Of a DNA stretch of 48,559 nucleotides, positions 24,070 to 31,508 are shown in pieces (position 1 is the stretch's first letter; each line of letters starts with the position of its first letter). Position numbers and translations under genes: made by a program. The stretch is from Chloroflexota bacterium (GTDB lineage: Bacteria; Chloroflexota; Anaerolineae; Anaerolineales; UBA11657). The DNA lies in assembly GCA_003670425.1 (NCBI GenBank), contig QWRL01000001.1, positions 1 through 48,559 of the forward strand. The letters are read 5' to 3'. The notes beneath the pieces are model-generated. The model was given only the letters and a program-made list of their open reading frames with translations. It had not been told where the DNA came from and did not search any database.

Positions 24070-25032
24070 TCAGGCAGCCAGCAGCTGCTGCAAGGCGGGC
24101 AGGTCGGCGGGTGCGCCCAGTGCGTAGCGCGCGGCGGCACTGTCAATGCGTTTGAGCAGCCCGCACAGCACGGTGCGCGGGCCCAGCTCCACAAAATTCT
24201 TTACGCCGGCTGCCAGCAGCGCCTGCATGCTTTCGGTCCAGCGCACTACCGCCGTCAGCTGCGCTTGCAGCTCCGCACGCACGGCGGGTGCATCGCGCAT
24301 TGCTGCGGCGCTGGTGTTGGCAATCACGGGCATGTGCGGCGCCTGCATGGGCGTGGCAGCCACCACGGCGGCGTACTCATTGCCCACAGAGGCCATCAGC
24401 GGCGAGTGGGCGGCCACAGAGATGTTGATGGGCAGCACGCGCTTGAAGCCGGCAGCGCGCAGCAGTTCCGTGGCGCGCTGCAGCGCCGCCACATGCCCGG
24501 ACATTACCACCTGCCCCGGACAGTTGTCGTTTGCCAGCGCCACGGGCTGGCCGCTTTCAGCGGTGGCTTGGGCGCAGATGGCGTGCACCACAGCGGCAGC
24601 GGCACCCACCACGGCAGCCATGCCGCCGGGCTGGCGTTCGCCTGCAAGCTGCATCAGGCGGCCGCGCTCACGCACCAGCTGCAGGCCATCTTCAAAACGC
24701 AACGCCCCGGCTGCAGTCAGCGCTGTAATTTCCCCCAGCGAGTGGCCGGCAGCAAATGCCGGCTGCCAGCTGCCGGCTTGCTCCTGCAGCGCGGCCAGCG
24801 CGGCAAGGCTGCATACATACAGCGCGGGCTGCGTGTTGTGGGTTGCGTTCAGTTCGGCTTCGGGTCCTTCCCAGCACAGGCGCGAGAGCGGCTGGTGCAG
24901 CAGGTCATCCGCGGCTGCAAACACAGCGCGTGCGGCGCGTGAGCTTTGCGCCAGCTCCGCACCCATGCCCACATACTGCGAGCCTTGGCCGGGAAACATG
25001 AAGGCGGTGGAACTGCGGGAGAGCGAATTCAT
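24070..25032 (-). CDS. fabD: Malonyl-CoA:ACP transacylase
   Basis: FabD loads malonate onto acyl carrier protein for fatty-acid elongation. The 320-residue protein shows FMFPGQGSQYVGMG (11-24), nucleophile S98 in GHSLGE (96-101), RERGRLM with the carboxylate-binding Arg (121-127), and AAHSPLM around the catalytic His. The last motif is usually GPFHS, so the residues before the His differ. The ATG at 25032 gives the expected N-terminal strand; it directly follows the T run of a terminator. No acpP, fabH or fabG is adjacent. Confidence 0.94.
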   Translation of the reverse strand: MNSLSRSSTAFMFPGQGSQYVGMGAELAQSSRAARAVFAAADDLLHQPLSRLCWEGPEAELNATHNTQPALYVCSLAALAALQEQAGSWQPAFAAGHSLGEITALTAAGALRFEDGLQLVRERGRLMQLAGERQPGGMAAVVGAAAAVVHAICAQATAESGQPVALANDNCPGQVVMSGHVAALQRATELLRAAGFKRVLPINISVAAHSPLMASVGNEYAAVVAATPMQAPHMPVIANTSAAAMRDAPAVRAELQAQLTAVVRWTESMQALLAAGVKNFVELGPRTVLCGLLKRIDSAAARYALGAPADLPALQQLLAA

Positions 25033-25060
25033 AAAAAGAGGCCGTGTGTCGACGGCCTCT
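25033..25060 (-). terminator. Intrinsic terminator touching the fabD start codon
   Basis: On the minus strand AGAGGCCGT pairs with ACGGCCTCT (9 bp, perfect, 6-nt loop) and is followed by TTTTT, and the very next bases are the fabD ATG. It lies between rpmF and fabD. It should end most rpmF transcripts and leaves no space for a promoter between it and fabD, so fabD-smc expression would depend on read-through or regulated antitermination. Confidence 0.88.
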
Positions 25061-25105
25061 GCGCATTTTGGGGGCAGGTGCGGCCGGCAAAGCCAGCCAC
25101 CATGT

Positions 25106-25288
25106 CTACTTGGACTTTGCGATAATCTCGCGCTTGTTGTAATGCCCGCACTTTCCGCACACGCGGTGCGGCAGCTGGGCTTCGCCACAATGCGAGCACA
25201 CAATTAAGTGCGGTGCGGTCAGCGCATCATGCGCGCGGCGCCGGTCACGGCGGCCGGTAGAATGTCGGCGCTTTGGAAGGGGGGTCAT
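25106..25288 (-). CDS. rpmF: 50S ribosomal protein bL32, zinc-type
   Basis: The 60-residue protein begins MTPLPKRRHSTGRRDRRRAH, the L32 signature, and has a zinc ribbon with C31, C34, C44 and C47. AGGAG lies 7 nt upstream of the ATG and a near-consensus promoter precedes it. It is the first gene of rpmF-fabD-smc. rpmF linked to fatty-acid genes is a common arrangement. Confidence 0.97.
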   Translation of the reverse strand: MTPLPKRRHSTGRRDRRRAHDALTAPHLIVCSHCGEAQLPHRVCGKCGHYNKREIIAKSK

Positions 25289-25329
25289 GTTGGGCTCCTG
25301 AGGCTGCGCGCTTGCTTGCGCGAGCCGCT

Positions 25330-25359
25330 ATTATATTGCGGCAAGCCGCAGTGCGTCAA
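25330..25359 (-). promoter_or_regulatory. Promoter of rpmF-fabD-smc
   Basis: On the minus strand TTGACG (25359-25354), an 18-nt spacer and TATAAT (25335-25330) form a near-consensus promoter. The -35 box overlaps the stop codon of the upstream SepIVA-like gene. It suggests strong rpmF transcription independent of the recG-coaD group. Confidence 0.85.
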
Positions 25360-25838
25360 GCATCCGGTTCGTCCGGGTCATTGTCGCGGTTGCCGCGCTG
25401 CGTGCGCAGCAGCAAAATACCGTTGCGCACCTGCTGCAAGACGCGCATTATCTCGGTTTCCATTGTGGCCAGCGTTTGCGTGGCATATTCATCAGATTCG
25501 CCCACAATTCCGGCCGCCTCGCGCCGCGCGGTTTCCGCAATCTGTTCCGCCCGAATGCGCGCGTGCTGCACAATCTGTTCCTGGTCCACCATCATGTCTC
25601 TTTCGCGGCGCGCAATTTCCTTGTAGCGCTCCGCCTCTTCAGTGGCCTGCGCCAGCAGGCGGTCCCGGTCTGCCAGCACCTTCTGCGCTTTCTTGGTTTC
25701 ATCCGGCACGGAAACGCGCATTTGGTCGATGATGTCGATTAACCGGTCTTCATTGATCAGCACGTTATGTGTGAATGGGACGAGGCGGGATTGGTTTACC
25801 AGCTCCTCGAGGCGGTCAACCAGATGCAAAATGTCCAT
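25356..25838 (-). CDS. DivIVA/SepIVA-like coiled-coil protein
   Basis: The 160-residue protein starts MDILHLVDRLEELVNQSRLV and has a short N-terminal module with NEDRLIDIIDQMRVSVPDE, then a charged coiled coil (about 45-140) rich in Glu/Arg/Ala, and an acidic tail. The layout (a module with VP near 21 and a DIIDxMR-like helix, then a coiled coil) recalls actinobacterial SepIVA, a septal/envelope factor, and the position between coaD and rpmF matches that lineage as well. I infer a cell-division or wall-growth scaffold. It lies 6 nt after coaD, so it belongs to the recG-coaD operon. ATP-synthase b-like annotation would be a compositional artefact. Confidence 0.75.
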   Translation of the reverse strand: MDILHLVDRLEELVNQSRLVPFTHNVLINEDRLIDIIDQMRVSVPDETKKAQKVLADRDRLLAQATEEAERYKEIARRERDMMVDQEQIVQHARIRAEQIAETARREAAGIVGESDEYATQTLATMETEIMRVLQQVRNGILLLRTQRGNRDNDPDEPDA

Positions 25839-25844
25839 GCGCCT

Positions 25845-26363
25845 TTAGCTCCTGAGTACTGGCTGCCCGCCCGGCGGGTGGCTGCCCTGCAGTTTTTTAG
25901 CCAGCGCAGCACACACAAAGTCCGGCACCATCGAGCTCACATCCCCGCCCAACGATGCAATCTCGCGCACTGTGGTGGAGTTGATGAAGCTCAGTTCTTC
26001 GCGTGTGATGAGCGACACAGTCTCAATCGCGGGCGCCAGCCGGTGGTTGGCCAGTGCCATGCGGAATTCATATTCAAAGTCCGAGAACACGCGCAGCCCG
26101 CGCAGGATTACCGCGGCATTTTCAGTGCGGCAAAAATCCACGGTCAGGGAGCTGTAGCCGGTTACCTCAATGCCTGCATTGCCTTCAAACGCCCGGCGCA
26201 CCAAGTCGATGCGCTCCTCCGGGGAGAATAACAGGTTCTTGAGCGGCTTGTCGTAGACGGCCACGATCACCGTGTCAAACAGTTTGCTGCCGCGCACAGC
26301 TACATCAATGTGGCCGCAGTGCACCGGGTCAAAGGTGCCGGGGAACACAGCGCGCCGGATCAT
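25845..26363 (-). CDS. coaD: Pantetheine-phosphate adenylyltransferase
   Basis: CoaD makes dephospho-CoA from phosphopantetheine and ATP, the fourth step of CoA synthesis. The 172-residue protein has FPGTFDPVHCGHID with the nucleotidyl-transferase H15-x-G-H18 motif, PLKNLLFSPEERIDLV, RGLRVFSDFEYEFRMA and FINSTTVREI, as expected. Length is normal. It lies 22 nt after recG and 6 nt before the coiled-coil gene. Confidence 0.97.
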   Translation of the reverse strand: MIRRAVFPGTFDPVHCGHIDVAVRGSKLFDTVIVAVYDKPLKNLLFSPEERIDLVRRAFEGNAGIEVTGYSSLTVDFCRTENAAVILRGLRVFSDFEYEFRMALANHRLAPAIETVSLITREELSFINSTTVREIASLGGDVSSMVPDFVCAALAKKLQGSHPPGGQPVLRS

Positions 26364-26385
26364 TGGGCGCGGTCCGCTGCGGTTG

Positions 26386-28923
26386 TCAACTTACGTCTCC
26401 GCTTGCGGTGGCGGCGGATTGGGCCACCAGCGCTGCCAGTTGCTGGTGTTCGGGCAGCGTTAGCAACGGATCCTGCTTGAACAGCAGGTCCGCTTCCCGG
26501 CGCGCCATTTCAATTAACTTCAGGTCGCTCAGGCGCGCCATCTGCAGGTCAACAAAACCGGCTTGCTGCGTTCCCAAGAAATCGCCCGGTCCACGCATTG
26601 CCAAATCTTTATCAGCCAGCACAAAGCCGTCGCTGGTGCTTTCCATTATCTTCAGGCGCTCGTTGGAATTGTTGCGCGCGGCTGCCGCACCAGCACTGCC
26701 GGGCTCCGGCAGCAATAGGCAGTAAGACTGGTCTGCACCGCGGCCCACGCGGCCGCGCAATTGGTGCATCTGCGCCAGGCCAAACCGGTTGGCACCTTCA
26801 ATCAGCATAATAGTTGCGTTGGGAACATCCACGCCGACTTCAATCACAGAGGTTGCCACGAGGATTTGTATCTCACCCGCCCGAAACGCCTGCATTATCG
26901 CATCCTTTTCCGCCGGGCGCAGCCGCCCGTGCAGCAGCCCGAGACGCAGCTCCGGGAACACGCTGCGCTGCAGGCGCTCGTGTTCCTCCACCACCGCCTT
27001 GGTATCCGGGCTGTCACTGTCTTCAACCAGCGGGCAAATAATGTACGCCTGATGGCCGCCCGCAACTTCTTTGCGCACCAAGCCGTAGGCGCGCTCGCGC
27101 TCTTTGGGCGGCACCACATGCGTCTGCACTTGCTGCCGGCCCGGCGGCATCTCGTCAATCACCGAAAGATCAAGATCGCCGTAGATGGTTAGCGCCAGCG
27201 AGCGCGGAATGGGTGTGGCGGTCATCACCAAAAGATGCGGGTGCATGCCTTTCTCGCGCAGCGCGGCGCGCTGCAAGACGCCAAAGCGGTGCTGCTCGTC
27301 CACCACCACCAGGCCCAGCTTGGCAAAGTGCACTTGCGCCTGAATGACGGCGTGCGTGCCTACGAGCACTTTTACGGTGCCGGTGCGCAGGCCTTCGTCG
27401 ATGGCGGCGCGCTCCGTGGCAGGCGTGCTGCCTTGCAGCAAGCGCACTGCGGGCATGTCCGCACCGCCAAGGTCCAGCTGCGGAAACGCAGCCAGCAGCG
27501 TGCGCATGGTGCGAAAGTGCTGCTCCGCCAGAATGCTGGTGGGTGCCATGATGGCGCCCTGCACGCCATTGCGCACGGCCAGCGCCAGCGCCAGCGCAGC
27601 CACCACAGTTTTGCCGGAGCCCACATCGCCTTGGATCAGGCGCTTCATTGGCACAGGCTGCGCCATGTCTGCAAGCAAATCTGCCAGCACGCGCTGCTGC
27701 GCAGCGGTCAGCGGAAACGCCAGCGTACCGATGGCGCTGGCCAGCCAGCCTGCAGGCTCGGCCAGCGCGTGCCCGGGCTGCGCCTGCCATTCCGCGCGCT
27801 GCTGGCGCAAGTTCAGCTGCAATGCAAACAACTCATCGAACGCCAGGCGCTGGCGCGCTGCATCCAGCTGCTGCTGGTTTTGCGGGAAGTGCGCAGCGGC
27901 CAGTGCCGCCGGCAGGCTTTGCATTTGCAGTTTCTCGCGCAGGGGCGCCGGCAGCGGATCACTTGCGCGCGGAGCCACGCCGTACACAGCAGCATGCATC
28001 CAGCGCCGCAGCTGCTTGCCGCCCAGGCCCTTCGTCAGGTTGTAGATGGGCACAATGCGCCCGGTGTGCAGCGCCTCGCTGTCCACTTCATCCCAGTCCG
28101 GGCTGGAGAGCACCAGGCGCCCAAGCTGCAGATCCACGCGGCCGCTCACTTGAATTTGCAGGCTGGTGCGCAGCTGGTCTTGCAGCCATGGCTGGTTAAA
28201 CCAAGTGCACTCAATTTCGCCGGTGCTGTCGCCAATCACCGCCCGCACCATATGCAGCTGGCCGCCCTTCACCTTGCGCCCGCTTACCTCGCGCACGGTG
28301 CCAATGATTGTGGCCTGGTCGCCATACTCAATGCGGTTGATGGGTTTGAGCGCAGAGTAATCCAGATAGCGGTGCGGAAAGTAGTGCAGTGTGTCGCCGA
28401 GGCGCGACAGGCCCAGCTTGGCCAGTACCTCCGCAAATTTTGGACCGACGCCGGGGATTACGGTCAGCGGCGAGTCGAGGTGCATGTTGGGGTCTGGTTC
28501 GGTGGGCACTGCGGCGGCTGCCGGCACCGGGCGCTGCACCGCCGGACGGTCGCGCTCAGCTGGCGGAGTACGCTGCTTTTTGTTTGTGCTTTGGTGCTCA
28601 GGTTGTTTTGCGCCTTGCTGTGTTGCTGGGCGCAGTTGCGTAGCTGCCGGCGGTTTTGCCACCGGGACCCCCGCTGCCAGCAGTTCCAGCTGCGCAAGCA
28701 TTTCGGCCACAGCCTGTGGCCGGCGCCCCTCCGGCAGGCTGGGGTAGTTGGCTAGCCCGGTGGCAAGCGTCCCCACAAATCCGGCGGGCAGCGCTGCTTG
28801 GGCAGCTTGCTGGCGCCACATCGGCCCGGCTTTATCCAGCCCGCCCACCACGCAGTTGTTTTGAAAGCCCTTCTGGGATTCCAGCTGCAGTATCTTGCGC
28901 AGGGTTTCTATGGCAGCATTCAT
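26386..28923 (-). CDS. recG: ATP-dependent DNA helicase RecG, N-terminally extended
   Basis: RecG remodels stalled replication forks. The 845-residue protein has an extra N-terminal region of about 150 residues (a small helical part, then a Gln/Pro/Ala-rich linker), followed by the normal wedge domain (SPLTVIPGVGPKFAEVLAKL, HYFPHRYLDY) and the helicase core: GDVGSGKT, DEQHRFG, MTATPIPRSLAL and QMHQLRGRVGRG. The last is motif VI. The core alone corresponds to the usual length of about 690. Longer N-termini are seen in some Chloroflexota. It has its own promoter and is followed by coaD. Confidence 0.95.
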   Translation of the reverse strand: MNAAIETLRKILQLESQKGFQNNCVVGGLDKAGPMWRQQAAQAALPAGFVGTLATGLANYPSLPEGRRPQAVAEMLAQLELLAAGVPVAKPPAATQLRPATQQGAKQPEHQSTNKKQRTPPAERDRPAVQRPVPAAAAVPTEPDPNMHLDSPLTVIPGVGPKFAEVLAKLGLSRLGDTLHYFPHRYLDYSALKPINRIEYGDQATIIGTVREVSGRKVKGGQLHMVRAVIGDSTGEIECTWFNQPWLQDQLRTSLQIQVSGRVDLQLGRLVLSSPDWDEVDSEALHTGRIVPIYNLTKGLGGKQLRRWMHAAVYGVAPRASDPLPAPLREKLQMQSLPAALAAAHFPQNQQQLDAARQRLAFDELFALQLNLRQQRAEWQAQPGHALAEPAGWLASAIGTLAFPLTAAQQRVLADLLADMAQPVPMKRLIQGDVGSGKTVVAALALALAVRNGVQGAIMAPTSILAEQHFRTMRTLLAAFPQLDLGGADMPAVRLLQGSTPATERAAIDEGLRTGTVKVLVGTHAVIQAQVHFAKLGLVVVDEQHRFGVLQRAALREKGMHPHLLVMTATPIPRSLALTIYGDLDLSVIDEMPPGRQQVQTHVVPPKERERAYGLVRKEVAGGHQAYIICPLVEDSDSPDTKAVVEEHERLQRSVFPELRLGLLHGRLRPAEKDAIMQAFRAGEIQILVATSVIEVGVDVPNATIMLIEGANRFGLAQMHQLRGRVGRGADQSYCLLLPEPGSAGAAAARNNSNERLKIMESTSDGFVLADKDLAMRGPGDFLGTQQAGFVDLQMARLSDLKLIEMARREADLLFKQDPLLTLPEHQQLAALVAQSAATASGDVS

Positions 28924-28938
28924 ATCAATAACGGGAAG

Positions 28939-28967
28939 ATTGTAACTGTGAATTGGCCGCCTGTCGG
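28939..28967 (-). promoter_or_regulatory. Promoter of recG
   Basis: On the minus strand CCGACA (28967-28962), a 17-nt spacer and TACAAT (28944-28939) precede the ATG at 28923 by 15 nt; no Shine-Dalgarno is seen. The -35 box lies within a 5-bp hairpin (CCGCC 28957-28961 with GGCGG 28966-28970) that begins right after the fakA stop. Confidence 0.55.
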
Positions 28968-28971
28968 CGGT

Positions 28972-30597
28972 TTATTCTAGTGAAAGAATATAGTGGTAGT
29001 GGGGCTGGCCGCCGGAGTAGATCTCCGTTTGCAGTTGTGGATAGTGGCCGGCGATTTTGGTGCGCAATGCGCCGGCTTCAACCGGGCCGATTGATGCGCC
29101 GTGGTAGAGCGTCAGCAGATCAAAATCCGCTGCACCCATCTTTTGCAGCAGCAACAGGGCGCAATCCGGCAGCGTTTCGGTGGCGCAGGCCAGCGTGCCA
29201 TCGCACAGCCCGATGAACTGGCCTTCGCGCACTGCAATGCCGTCCAGAGTTACAGTGCGCGTCGCGTTGGTCAACTCGCCGGCGTGCACTTCAGCCATGC
29301 GCGTTTGCATTTCTGCGAGCACGGGCTCAAGCTCGCCGTCTGCATCAAACGCCAGCATGGCGGCAATGCCCTGCGGCATGTTGCGCGTGGGCAGCACCCG
29401 CACGCGTTTGTCGCTGAGGCTGGCGGCCTGCTCGGCTGCCATTTGAATGTTTTTGTTGTTGGGCAGCAAAATCACATCGGTAACCGGCAGGTTGGCAAAA
29501 GCGCGCAGCAAATCTTCAGTGCTGGGATTCATAGACTGCCCGCCAGAGATGACTGCCACGCCGGGGCGCACGAGCAATCGGTTGAAGCCCATGCCCGGCG
29601 CCACCACCACTGCCAGCAGCTGCCCGGCTTGCACTTCCACCGGCGCAGCGGCTTGTGCCAATTCCACCTGGTCGAGCAAATTTTCCATGTGCACATTCAC
29701 CACAGTGCCCAAAGTCTCCGCGTATTCAACGGCTTTCAGGCGCAGCTCTTTTGGCAAATGCAAGTGCAGCTTGTAATTCGCAGCGCCTTCGCCCACCTGA
29801 ATGGAGCCGCCCAGCTGCTCCAGGTTTTTATAGAACGATGGCAGGTCGAGCGGTTGGTTGGGGCGGAAGTCCACCACTACCTCCCACTCCTGGCCGGGCT
29901 CAACTGCGTCCAGCGCTGCGCTTACCGCGGCTGCGCTCAATGGATGCCGGGCCGTGTGCAGCACCACATCCAGCGGCTCTTGGCGCAGGTGGCGCAGCAT
30001 GCCCTCAAACAGCACTTGCAATCCAAATCCGCCGGAGTCCACCACGCCGGCTTCCTTCAGCACTGGCAGCAGGTCCGGGGTGCGCAGTACTGAGGCACTG
30101 CTGGCATCCACCAGCAGCGCGAGCAGCGCCGCTACATCTGTGGGCTGCGGGTCCGCTTGCTGCGCTGCGCCCGCAACATCTTTTATGACGGTCAGCAGCG
30201 TGCCTTCCACCGGGCGCACCACACCGCGGTAGGCGGTGTTGCGTGCCTCATGCAGCGCGCGCACAAGTTGCGCAGGCCCAAAGGCAGGATACTGGTCCAG
30301 GCCGCGTGCCAGCCCGCGCAATATCTGCGAGAGGATTACGCCAGAGTTGCCGCGCGCGCCGAGCAGCGCGCCGTGGGCCAGTGAATGCGCCACCTTGCCG
30401 GCGTGCAGCTCGCCGGGCATTATCTCGTTGCAGGCGCTGCGCATGGTCAGCAGCATGTTTGTGCCGGTGTCGCCGTCCGGCACCGGAAACACATTCAGTG
30501 CGTTAACAGCCTCGTGGTTGGTGGCAAGCCAGGTACAGGCGGCTTCCGCCAGCCCGCGTAGCCCGGGGCCGTCAATCAGCCATTCTTGTTCTTCCAA
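28972..30597 (-). CDS. fakA: Fatty acid kinase catalytic subunit FakA-like (DAK2/DegV-associated)
   Basis: FakA (YloV) phosphorylates fatty acids held by a DegV-type FakB protein. The 541-residue protein has the DAK2-type nucleotide domain with NVFPVPDGDTGTNM (35-48; Asp residues bind Mg), HGALLGARGNSGVILSQ and VVDSGGFGLQVL, and a C-terminal region with the PNNKNI pattern (LLPNNKNIQMAAEQA). Length fits the family. It lies 9 nt after asp23, the same pair as yloU-yloV of Bacillus subtilis, and precedes recG. No fakB is present in the window. Confidence 0.92.
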   Translation of the reverse strand: MEEQEWLIDGPGLRGLAEAACTWLATNHEAVNALNVFPVPDGDTGTNMLLTMRSACNEIMPGELHAGKVAHSLAHGALLGARGNSGVILSQILRGLARGLDQYPAFGPAQLVRALHEARNTAYRGVVRPVEGTLLTVIKDVAGAAQQADPQPTDVAALLALLVDASSASVLRTPDLLPVLKEAGVVDSGGFGLQVLFEGMLRHLRQEPLDVVLHTARHPLSAAAVSAALDAVEPGQEWEVVVDFRPNQPLDLPSFYKNLEQLGGSIQVGEGAANYKLHLHLPKELRLKAVEYAETLGTVVNVHMENLLDQVELAQAAAPVEVQAGQLLAVVVAPGMGFNRLLVRPGVAVISGGQSMNPSTEDLLRAFANLPVTDVILLPNNKNIQMAAEQAASLSDKRVRVLPTRNMPQGIAAMLAFDADGELEPVLAEMQTRMAEVHAGELTNATRTVTLDGIAVREGQFIGLCDGTLACATETLPDCALLLLQKMGAADFDLLTLYHGASIGPVEAGALRTKIAGHYPQLQTEIYSGGQPHYHYILSLE

Positions 30598-30606
30598 TGC
30601 CGCGCT

Positions 30607-30966
30607 CTATTTAGCGGGTGCAATCCGCAGGCCGCGCACCAGCACATTTACCTGCTGCACGGTGAGGCCGGTGGCCAGCTGCACATGGTGGCGCACAGTG
30701 TTGGCTGCGCTGCGGGCCACGGCCTGAATGTTGGTGCCGTGCTCCAAAATAACATAGATGTCGATCGTGACGGTTTGATCCGCGTTGACGCACACGTGCA
30801 CGCCCTTGTGGGCGTCAGGCATGAGCGCACCAGCCAGCATATCCGCGGTGTCTTTGGCGGCCATGCCCACTATTCCGTAGGAAAGGCGTGCACTGTGCGC
30901 CGCAATTTTGGCAATTGCTGCCGGCGCAATTTGAATGCGCCCGGGCGGTGCGCTGGCGGCCTTCAT
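30607..30966 (-). CDS. Asp23/Gls24 (YloU) family protein
   Basis: The 119-residue protein has the Asp23 (DUF322) pattern: IQIAPAAIAKIAAHSARLSYGIVGMA, VCVNADQTVTIDIYVILEHG, then VQLATGLTVQQVNVLVRGL. These proteins form envelope-associated assemblies and usually accompany fakA. The ATG at 30966 is chosen because the family starts about ten residues before the first helix; longer readings cross the rpmB promoter. Divergent from rpmB. Confidence 0.9.
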   Translation of the reverse strand: MKAASAPPGRIQIAPAAIAKIAAHSARLSYGIVGMAAKDTADMLAGALMPDAHKGVHVCVNADQTVTIDIYVILEHGTNIQAVARSAANTVRHHVQLATGLTVQQVNVLVRGLRIAPAK

Positions 30967-31003
30967 CGGGCCGCAGCCTGCCGGGGGCGCCGGTTGAGCG
31001 TGG

Positions 31004-31009
31004 TACAAT
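31004..31009 (+). promoter_or_regulatory. -10 box of rpmB
   Basis: TACAAT lies 23 nt before the rpmB ATG, with an AGGAAG ribosome site at 31018-31023 between them. No good -35 at 17 nt is visible, so the promoter is only moderately supported. Confidence 0.5.
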
Positions 31010-31032
31010 CGCGGGCGAGGAAGAAAAAGTTC

Positions 31033-31212
31033 ATGGCTAAGTGTGTCACCTGCAACAAGATTACCGGATTTGGGCGCAATGTGCCCAAGTCTATGCACGC
31101 CACCCGGCGCACATTTAAACCCAACCTGCAAAAAACCACCATTCTTCAAAATGGGCGGCGTTTGCAGGTGACGATGTGCACCAAGTGCATGAAGGCGCTG
31201 GCCAAGACCTAG
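31033..31212 (+). CDS. rpmB: 50S ribosomal protein bL28, zinc-type
   Basis: The 59-residue protein begins MAKCVTCNKITGFGRNV and contains ATRRTFKPNLQKTTI, both typical of L28. C4, C7, C49 and C52 form two CxxC pairs of the zinc-binding form. The ATG at 31033 follows AGGAAG. The gene is divergent from asp23, as in B. subtilis, and is closed by a strong terminator. Confidence 0.97.
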   Translation: MAKCVTCNKITGFGRNVPKSMHATRRTFKPNLQKTTILQNGRRLQVTMCTKCMKALAKT

Positions 31213-31239
31213 CCGCCCGTACAGCAACTGCCGCCTGCC

Positions 31240-31267
31240 AACCGCTGCCATCCGGCCGCGGTTTTTT
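31240..31267 (+). terminator. Intrinsic terminator of rpmB
   Basis: AACCGC (31240-31245) pairs with GCGGTT (31258-31263), extended inwards by GCC/GGC across a single mismatch, with an ATCC loop, followed by a run of T residues to 31267. Confidence 0.9.
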
Positions 31268-31321
31268 TGTGCCGCTGGTGGATGATAACCGAGCGCCGTG
31301 AGTGCAGCAAGTGCACCGCGC

Positions 31322-31351
31322 TTGGCGCCGGTTTTTTGCGGATGTTATACT
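31322..31351 (+). promoter_or_regulatory. Promoter of tRNA-Asp
   Basis: TTGGCG (31322-31327), an 18-nt spacer and TATACT (31346-31351) lie 9 nt upstream of the tRNA, the same -10 hexamer and the same distance as for tRNA-Pro. Confidence 0.7.
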
Positions 31352-31360
31352 CCCGCGCAC

Positions 31361-31433
31361 GGTCCCGTGGTGTAGCGGTTAACATGCTGCCCTGTCAAGG
31401 CAGAGATCGCGGGTTCGAATCCCGTCGGGACCG
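31361..31433 (+). tRNA. tRNA-Asp (anticodon GTC)
   Basis: Acceptor GGTCCCG pairs with CGGGACC, the anticodon loop CTGTCAA gives GTC, and the T arm has GGTTCGAATCC. The discriminator is G, the identity base for Asp. CCA is not encoded. Confidence 0.96.
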
Positions 31434-31442
31434 CCTTTGTCT

Positions 31443-31472
31443 GGCGGTGGGGTACTAGCCTGCCCCGCCGCT
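31443..31472 (+). other. Stem-loop downstream of tRNA-Asp
   Basis: GGCGGTGGGG (31443-31452) pairs with CCCCGCCGCT (31463-31472) over 10 positions with two G-T pairs and a 10-nt loop. There is no T run after it, so it is not a standard terminator but may mark the 3' end of the tRNA precursor. Confidence 0.45.
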
Positions 31473-31508
31473 GGCATAACCCACTCATCCCCACACCGGC
31501 ATCTTTTT

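Noticed and set aside
27235..28755. Long open frame of about 500 codons antisense to recG.
   Set aside because: Composition (Gln, His, Ala, Arg) is typical of the complement of a GC-rich gene; the recG motifs on the other strand are decisive.
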